Shown: piece after piece, positions 6,780-10,867 of the stretch | How the letters are laid out: each line of letters starts with the position of its first letter | How positions within the stretch are numbered: position 1 is the stretch's first letter | The notes under the pieces: generated by a model | Seen by the model: only the letters and a program-made list of their open reading frames with translations | Databases searched by the model: none | Told to the model about the DNA's origin: nothing | Translations under genes and position numbers: made by a program | Assembly: GCA_017388605.1 (NCBI GenBank) | Contig: JAFPIE010000142.1 | Span: forward strand, 1-10,867 | DNA length: 10,867 bases | Source of the DNA: Acholeplasmatales bacterium | Lineage (GTDB): Bacteria > Bacillota_I > Bacilli_A > Acholeplasmatales > Anaeroplasmataceae | Direction of reading: 5' to 3'

Positions 6780-6980
6780 CTAATCATCCTCCCCCAAAAA
6801 GAATATTTCCTCTACAGGAACATTAAATACAGCTGCAATCTTTAACGCAAGCGGTAAGGATGCAATGTATTTACCTTGCTCAATAGAAATAATGGTTTGT
6901 CTTGTAACTCCAACCTTCTTTGCTAGCTCTTCTTGAGTGAGCTTTATAGACTTTCTAAACTTATGAACTTCATTGGTCAT
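6780..6980 (-). CDS. Short XRE-family HTH transcriptional regulator
   Basis: This 66-aa protein is almost all one helix-turn-helix domain: LTQEELAKKVGVTRQTIISIE (14-34) followed by GKYIASLPLALKIAAVFNV and VEEIFF. It resembles the YgzD/YozG-type mini-regulators that usually control their own operon. I use ATG 6980 with AGGGGTG upstream; a TTG at 6995 would give five extra residues but lies on the ribosome binding site. It is the first gene of the six-gene minus-strand unit. The palindrome at its transcription start is the obvious operator candidate. Confidence 0.92.
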   Translation of the reverse strand: MTNEVHKFRKSIKLTQEELAKKVGVTRQTIISIEQGKYIASLPLALKIAAVFNVPVEEIFFLGEDD

Positions 6981-7008
6981 ATAAGCACCCCTCAAATGAT
7001 AATCTCTT

Positions 7009-7030
7009 AAAGAAAATGTACATTTCCCTT
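7009..7030. promoter_or_regulatory. Candidate XRE operator, palindrome at the transcription start
   Basis: AAATGTACATTT (7014-7025) is a perfect 12-bp palindrome within a longer dyad of 22 bases with 9 of 11 matched positions. It lies 9 bases downstream of the -10 hexamer at 7034-7039, covering the expected start site of the XRE gene, where binding would block initiation. Confidence 0.6.
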
Positions 7031-7033
7031 TAC

Positions 7034-7047
7034 ATTATACTATTATA
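7034..7047 (-). promoter_or_regulatory. Promoter(s) of the XRE-led six-gene unit
   Basis: Two perfect TATAAT hexamers are present on the minus strand (7034-7039 and 7042-7047). Neither has a good -35 at 17 bases (TTCTAT and TTTCAT are the best), so the promoter may be weak or activated. Which of the two is used cannot be decided from sequence. Confidence 0.5.
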
Positions 7048-7096
7048 CACAATTTAATAGAAAAAATGAAATAAAATTATTTCTTGATTAAATTAG

Positions 7097-7105
7097 TGAT
7101 ATAAT
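7097..7105 (+). promoter_or_regulatory. Extended -10 promoter of the YitT-family gene
   Basis: TGATATAAT gives a perfect -10 (7100-7105) with the TG of an extended -10 element and no good -35. The predicted start near 7112 leaves a leader of about 20 bases. It is divergent from the XRE promoter, about 50 bp away. Confidence 0.6.
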
Positions 7106-7131
7106 AAGAGGGCTGATATAAAGGAGGCCCT

Positions 7132-8076
7132 ATGAGACTTACAAAACAAGAGGTATTAAATATACTATTTCGACTATTTATAGTCCTATTTACCAACACA
7201 TTATTATCCATAGCTACCGTATGGTTCTTAGAGCCTGCAGCATTATATGCTGGTGGAGCTGCAGGTATTGCACAGCTATTGTTTCGAATTATCAATCGCT
7301 TAGGTGCAAATATGAGTGGAAACCTATTAGGTTGGTTCATTTTACTAGTAAATGTTCCAATTACCCTAATTGGATTTAAATTTGTTTCCAAAAGATTTGC
7401 GATTTATTCTGTAATTGCCGTTGGCGTACAATCCTTAGTTGTACTGGTCATTCCAGAAAGTCCATTTGCGTATTTAGCAGATCCCATCGAAACGATAAAT
7501 CAAGCTGGTAATACAGTTTCTCAAACGAATTATGGTGGAATATTAACCTTAGCTATTTTCGGTGGATTACTTGCGGGTATGGCATCAGGATTAGCTTTAA
7601 GATTTGGTGTATCTACAGGTGGTGTAGATGTACTTGCTCAAGCCATATCCATCAATAAGGGAATTTCCATTGGAAACTTTACTATGGTATTAAATATTAC
7701 CATTGCTATCTTTGGTGGTGGAGTTCTTCAGGGCTCATGGGTAATTGTATTATTCACCATTGTAAGAATGATTATTAATAGCTTAGTCATTGATAAGATT
7801 CATACTTCCTATTCCTATACTGGATTACATATCTTCTCAAGCCATGGAGAAGCCATTGCACAATCCTTAATGAATACCTTAAATCGTGGTTGTACTCTAA
7901 TTGATGTTGAGGGTGCACATTCGGGCAAGGATTTTAAGGAGGTTTATTGTGTCGTTTCAAATTATGAAATCCATAGAGCATTAAAGGAAATTAAAAAGCA
8001 TGATGAAAAAGCCTTTATCACAATGGCTCCGGTAAATAAAATCAATGGTAAATTCGTAAGAAAATCAATCGTTTAA
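7132..8076 (+). CDS. YitT-family membrane protein with DUF2179 C-terminal domain
   Basis: This 314-aa protein has the usual length and layout of the family: five to six transmembrane segments in residues 12-220 (YitT_membrane) and a soluble DUF2179 domain in about 228-308. Recognisable motifs are GGAAGIAQLL (41-50), STGGVDVLAQ (161-170), and in the C-terminal domain LNRGCTLIDVEGAHSGKD (250-267) and VYCVVSNYEI (271-280). ATG 7132 is preceded by AAAGGAGG at ideal spacing. The family is widespread and usually multi-copy in Bacillota; its function is not settled, though a transport or membrane-signalling role is assumed. It has its own promoter and a strong terminator, so it is a single-gene unit. 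Confidence 0.93.
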   Translation: MRLTKQEVLNILFRLFIVLFTNTLLSIATVWFLEPAALYAGGAAGIAQLLFRIINRLGANMSGNLLGWFILLVNVPITLIGFKFVSKRFAIYSVIAVGVQSLVVLVIPESPFAYLADPIETINQAGNTVSQTNYGGILTLAIFGGLLAGMASGLALRFGVSTGGVDVLAQAISINKGISIGNFTMVLNITIAIFGGGVLQGSWVIVLFTIVRMIINSLVIDKIHTSYSYTGLHIFSSHGEAIAQSLMNTLNRGCTLIDVEGAHSGKDFKEVYCVVSNYEIHRALKEIKKHDEKAFITMAPVNKINGKFVRKSIV

Positions 8077-8082
8077 TAAAAC

Positions 8083-8109
8083 TCCACTACTTTGGTAGTG
8101 GATTTTTTA
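8083..8109 (+). terminator. Terminator of the YitT-family gene
   Basis: TCCACTAC-TTTG-GTAGTGGA (8083-8102) is a perfect 8-bp stem with a 4-base loop followed by TTTTTTAT, starting six bases after the stop codon. Confidence 0.92.
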
Positions 8110-8121
8110 TTTTACTTATCT

Positions 8122-8127
8122 TATAAT
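8122..8127 (+). promoter_or_regulatory. Possible -10 of the kinase-like gene
   Basis: TATAAT at 8122-8127 lies about 30 bases upstream of the start codon. No good -35 is visible, and its place would fall at the 3' side of the preceding terminator hairpin. Confidence 0.4.
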
Positions 8128-8156
8128 GATACTAATATACTTAAAGGAGGGATATT

Positions 8157-8708
8157 ATGAAGCTTGTATTTATAATAGGTGATTCCGCAGTAGGTAAGAT
8201 GACTGTAGGACAAGAATTAATGAAAATAACAGATTTAAGATTATTTCATAACCATATGATGATTGAACCTGTCTTAGAAATCTTTGGCACATTCAATGGA
8301 AATACAATTCTTGAACTTAGAGAAGTTATATTTAAAAACTTTGCCAAAACAGATAATTATGGAATGATTTTTACGGTTATGATGGCATTTGATATGAAAT
8401 CGGATTGGGATTACTTAGAACATATTAAAGAGATATTTGCACCATATAATACAGAATTTTACTATGTGGAATTAATAGCACCTCAAGACATTCGTTTAAA
8501 AAGAAACGAAACAGAAAATAGACTTAACCATAAAGCATCCAAAAGAGATATAGAAATTTCTAATCAAAGATTAATCAACGATGATAAGAATCATAGGTGT
8601 GTAAGCAAACCAGGTGAAATCACATTTAATAATTACTTACGTATAGATAATACTAATTTAGAAGCAAAAGATGTTGCAAAAATGATTAAAGAATATTTTA
8701 AGCTATAA
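8157..8708 (+). CDS. P-loop kinase-like protein of the GKMT type
   Basis: This 183-aa protein begins with MKLVFIIGDSAVGKMTVGQE, a beta strand and Walker A loop (G8 to K14). The residue after the Lys is Met and then Thr, not the usual Ser/Thr. GKMTVG followed by FHNHM (30-34) is, to my knowledge, conserved in a group of small ATPases often labelled AAA or shikimate kinase-like, so the loop is probably functional. An Arg-rich lid-like segment (DIRLKRNETENRLNHKASKR, 111-130) and a late RIDNTN (162-167) fit a P-loop small-molecule kinase fold. The substrate is unknown. ATG 8157 follows AAAGGAGGG. It is a single-gene unit between two terminators. Confidence 0.85.
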   Translation: MKLVFIIGDSAVGKMTVGQELMKITDLRLFHNHMMIEPVLEIFGTFNGNTILELREVIFKNFAKTDNYGMIFTVMMAFDMKSDWDYLEHIKEIFAPYNTEFYYVELIAPQDIRLKRNETENRLNHKASKRDIEISNQRLINDDKNHRCVSKPGEITFNNYLRIDNTNLEAKDVAKMIKEYFKL

Positions 8709-8709
8709 G

Positions 8710-8738
8710 AAAAAGGCCATTTTAAATGGCCATTTTTT
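8710..8738. terminator. Bidirectional terminator between the kinase-like gene and prfA
   Basis: GGCCATT-TTA-AATGGCC (8715-8731) is flanked by AAAAA on the left (8710-8714) and ATTTTTT on the right (8732-8738), so it gives a stem plus T-tract on both strands. It starts just past the plus-strand stop (8708) and ends just short of the minus-strand prfA stop (8743). Confidence 0.9.
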
Positions 8739-8742
8739 CATC

Positions 8743-9819
8743 TTATAATTTAATCTCTTCTTCACTAGAAAGCTTTCTCTTTTGATCTTCATTGATTAGC
8801 TCAGAAATAACTAAATCAAGCTTACCATCGATAATTGCATCAAGACGATTGATCGTAAAGCCAATTCTATGGTCGGTTACACGGTTTTGAGGATAATTAT
8901 AGGTACGAATCTTTTCGCTTCTTTCACCATGTCCAATTAAGGATTGTCTTGTAGCACCTGTCTTTTCTGCTTCCTCTTCAAGCATACGCTCATAAATTCT
9001 AGTTCTTAGAATTTCCATAGCTGTAGCCTTATTCTCATGCTGAGAACGATAAATCTGACAAGCGACAAAATCTCCTGTTGGAATATAAGTAACTCTTACT
9101 GCAGAATAGGTTGTATTAACACCCTGTCCACCAGGACCTGAGGAACAGAAGGTATCAATTCTTAAATCCTTTTCCTCTAATTGGAAATCAATTTCCTCTG
9201 CCTCTGGCATTACAAGTACAGTTGCAATAGAGGTTTGGATTCTACCATTTGCCTCAGTAACTGGAATTCTTTGTACTCTATGTCCACCAGATTCATATTT
9301 TAAGAAGGAATATACGCTTTCTCCAGATACCTTAAACTGAATATTAGAATATCCTCCTTGGGCAGATTCCATTGCATCATATACTGTAATCTTCCAGCCC
9401 TTGGATTCTGCATATTTTGTATACATACGGAATAAATCTCCGGCAAAGATGTTTGCCTCATCTCCACCTACAGCACCACGAATTTCAACAACTACGTCCT
9501 TTTCATCATTAGGATCCTTAGGTAATAATAAAACCTTAATTTCCTCTTCAATTTGAGCTAAACGATTTTGAGCCTCCTCTAGCTCCATTGTTGCCATTTC
9601 AACAATTTCAGGATCAGATTCCTTCTTCATTTCCTTTAAATCAGGAATTGATGCCTCAAGCTTTTGCTGTTCATGAAATAATGTAACAACCTTTTCTAGT
9701 GATTTTTGTTCCTTAGATAAGGCTGTTAGCTTTTTAACATCTGCAGCTGTTTCAGGCTGCATTAGGAGGTCATTGATTTCGTTATATCTAGCCTCCATCA
9801 TCTTTAATCTATCTAACAT
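8743..9819 (-). CDS. prfA: Peptide chain release factor 1
   Basis: This 358-aa protein is full length for RF1, which reads UAA and UAG in the ribosomal A site and triggers release of the peptide. The codon-recognition tripeptide is PVT (186-188, the RF1 PxT form, not the RF2 SPF), and the catalytic GGQ is at 230-232. The context around GGQ is SSGPGGQGVNTTYSAVR: Gly follows the Gln, where His or Ser is more usual in well-studied RF1s. The remaining landmarks are standard, such as GAVGGDEAN (115-123) and RTYNYPQNRVTDHR (305-318). I choose ATG 9819, one base after the dnaB stop; the frame is open further upstream, but that part overlaps dnaB and is not RF1-like. No strong ribosome binding site precedes it, so translation is probably coupled to dnaB. 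No prmC follows. Confidence 0.96.
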   Translation of the reverse strand: MLDRLKMMEARYNEINDLLMQPETAADVKKLTALSKEQKSLEKVVTLFHEQQKLEASIPDLKEMKKESDPEIVEMATMELEEAQNRLAQIEEEIKVLLLPKDPNDEKDVVVEIRGAVGGDEANIFAGDLFRMYTKYAESKGWKITVYDAMESAQGGYSNIQFKVSGESVYSFLKYESGGHRVQRIPVTEANGRIQTSIATVLVMPEAEEIDFQLEEKDLRIDTFCSSGPGGQGVNTTYSAVRVTYIPTGDFVACQIYRSQHENKATAMEILRTRIYERMLEEEAEKTGATRQSLIGHGERSEKIRTYNYPQNRVTDHRIGFTINRLDAIIDGKLDLVISELINEDQKRKLSSEEEIKL

Positions 9820-9820
9820 A

Positions 9821-10867
9821 TTATTCTTTAACTTCTTTCTTCTCTTTAAATCTTTGATATTCACCCTGGAACATAAAAGGAAGACCTTCATTTGTTGAAC
9901 CAGAACGGTTCTTAGCAACAATTAAATCCGCTTCTCCCTTTCTTTCAGAATGGGAATCATAATAATCTGGACGATATAAGAACATTACAATATCCGCATC
10001 CTGCTCGATAGAACCAGAATCTCTTAAGTCCGCCATAATAGGTCTTTTATCTCCTTCTCTTTTCTCAACATCACGTGATAACTGAGATAATGCTAATACA
10101 GGACATTCAAGCTCTCTTGCCATAAGCTTTAAGCTTCTTGTTATCTTAGTAACCTTTTCCTGTTGTGATTTACCATCACCTTCAATTAGCTGTAAATAAT
10201 CGATGACAACAAAATCAAGACCACCATTGGCTTTTAATTTTCTACATTTCGCACGAATGGACGCAATCGTAGAATCGGAAGAATCATCAAAATATAGATT
10301 CATACGAGATAATTTTGCAATACTCGTATTAAAACGAATCCATTGATCCTTTGGGATATGTCCATTCTTAATTTGTGATAATTTAATCGATGCATCACAA
10401 GAAATCATACGCTCAACAAGCTGTTCAGCACTCATTTCTAGGTTGAATATAGCAACAGTACCATTTCCCTCTTTGTTGCTGACGGCAACATTGACAGCTA
10501 AATTCATTGCCATCGCAGACTTACCCATGGCAGGTCTTGCAGCAAGAATGATTAATTGGCCACTTTGGAAGCCCTGTGTAATTTTATTTACACATGGGAA
10601 GCCTGTATCAAGACCAATGACATCCTCGTTTCTATTCGCGTTGGCTGCCGTTTGCTTAGATACATTATCTGTAACCTCTTTGATGGTTTTGAAATCCTCA
10701 ACTCTTCTTCTTTTCGATAAGTCGAAAACTGTCTTTTCTACATCGTCAATATAATCAAAGGCGGATACCTTCGCATCATAGCCCTTTTGCGCTAATGTAT
10801 TTAACGCATTAATTGTATTTCTTCTTAAGGATGCATTTTCAATTAAATCAATATAGGATTCAATATT
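9821..10867 (-). CDS. dnaB: Replicative DNA helicase DnaB, N-terminus cut by right window edge
   Basis: 348 residues are visible, about the last three quarters of the usual ~450-aa hexameric helicase that unwinds DNA at the fork. The frame stays open to base 10867, so residues before the Walker motif are present: the linker region (YIDLIENASLRRNTINAL, visible 5-22) and FQSGQLIILAARPAMGKSAM, with the Walker A Lys at visible 116. Further motifs are FNLEMS (141-146), Walker B VVIDYLQL (220-227), the SQLSR element (261-265), DLRDSGSIEQDADIVMFLYR (280-299) and AKNRSG (318-323). All are intact, and there is no intein in the visible part. About 100 residues of the N-terminal domain lie outside the window. 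It is followed after one base by prfA. Confidence 0.97.
   Translation of the reverse strand, partial: NIESYIDLIENASLRRNTINALNTLAQKGYDAKVSAFDYIDDVEKTVFDLSKRRRVEDFKTIKEVTDNVSKQTAANANRNEDVIGLDTGFPCVNKITQGFQSGQLIILAARPAMGKSAMAMNLAVNVAVSNKEGNGTVAIFNLEMSAEQLVERMISCDASIKLSQIKNGHIPKDQWIRFNTSIAKLSRMNLYFDDSSDSTIASIRAKCRKLKANGGLDFVVIDYLQLIEGDGKSQQEKVTKITRSLKLMARELECPVLALSQLSRDVEKREGDKRPIMADLRDSGSIEQDADIVMFLYRPDYYDSHSERKGEADLIVAKNRSGSTNEGLPFMFQGEYQRFKEKKEVKE

Noticed and set aside
7077..7391. Minus-strand 104-codon frame opposite the YitT gene
   Set aside because: It overlaps the well-supported YitT start and first membrane segments, and its product looks like antisense read-out with no family motif.
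9820..9921. 34-residue N-terminal extension of release factor 1
   Set aside because: The extension is the dnaB coding region read in another frame; RF1 normally starts with the MLDRL-type sequence at 9819.
10529..10867. DnaB starting at the internal Met of the Walker A loop (10528)
   Set aside because: The frame stays open upstream to the window edge and encodes the conserved linker and the residues before the Walker A Lys, so the real start lies outside the window.

Overview
The window comes from a low-GC, Gram-positive-type bacterium (Bacillota). AT-rich intergenic DNA, strong AGGAGG-type ribosome binding sites, a T-box leader, short intrinsic terminators with U-tracts, a class I-alpha glutamine synthetase and a YitT-DUF2179 membrane protein all point that way. 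TGG is used for Trp and TAA/TAG as stops, so I see no sign of a recoded genetic code. The Erysipelotrichia or a related gut lineage is a reasonable guess, but the sequence alone does not prove it.

Left part (1-3592, all minus strand): the first 13 codons of serC sit at the left edge behind a complete T-box leader (promoter, Stem I with a UCC serine specifier, T-box sequence, terminator). Next is a 470-residue protein I do not recognise: a globular N-terminus, about 235 residues of Ala/Glu/Lys/Arg-rich TolA-like helix, and a small helical C-terminus. Then comes glnA, with a leader containing a strong promoter, two 9-bp direct repeats and a hairpin.

Middle part (3774-6980, all minus strand): six tightly packed genes look like one transcription unit: a 66-aa XRE regulator, a small membrane protein, a PAP2 phosphatase, a lipoprotein ApbE-type FMN transferase, a membrane-anchored NusG-domain-II protein and a Gx-family membrane protein. 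The last three form a flavinylation or electron-transfer type cassette and are joined by two identical stop/start overlaps (ATGAATAA). A perfect 12-bp palindrome sits at the predicted transcription start of the XRE gene and is a likely autoregulatory operator.

Right part: two plus-strand genes follow, a YitT-family membrane protein and a P-loop kinase-like protein of the GKMT type, each with its own terminator. A bidirectional terminator separates them from the minus-strand pair dnaB-prfA. DnaB is cut by the right edge; prfA (release factor 1) starts one base after the dnaB stop codon.

Most of this is core metabolism and housekeeping. The best candidates for something not well described are the TolA-like cytoplasmic protein at 592-2004, the XRE-led six-gene unit carrying the flavinylation cassette, and the glnA leader. 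I found no CRISPR array, transposon, integrase, tRNA or rRNA.
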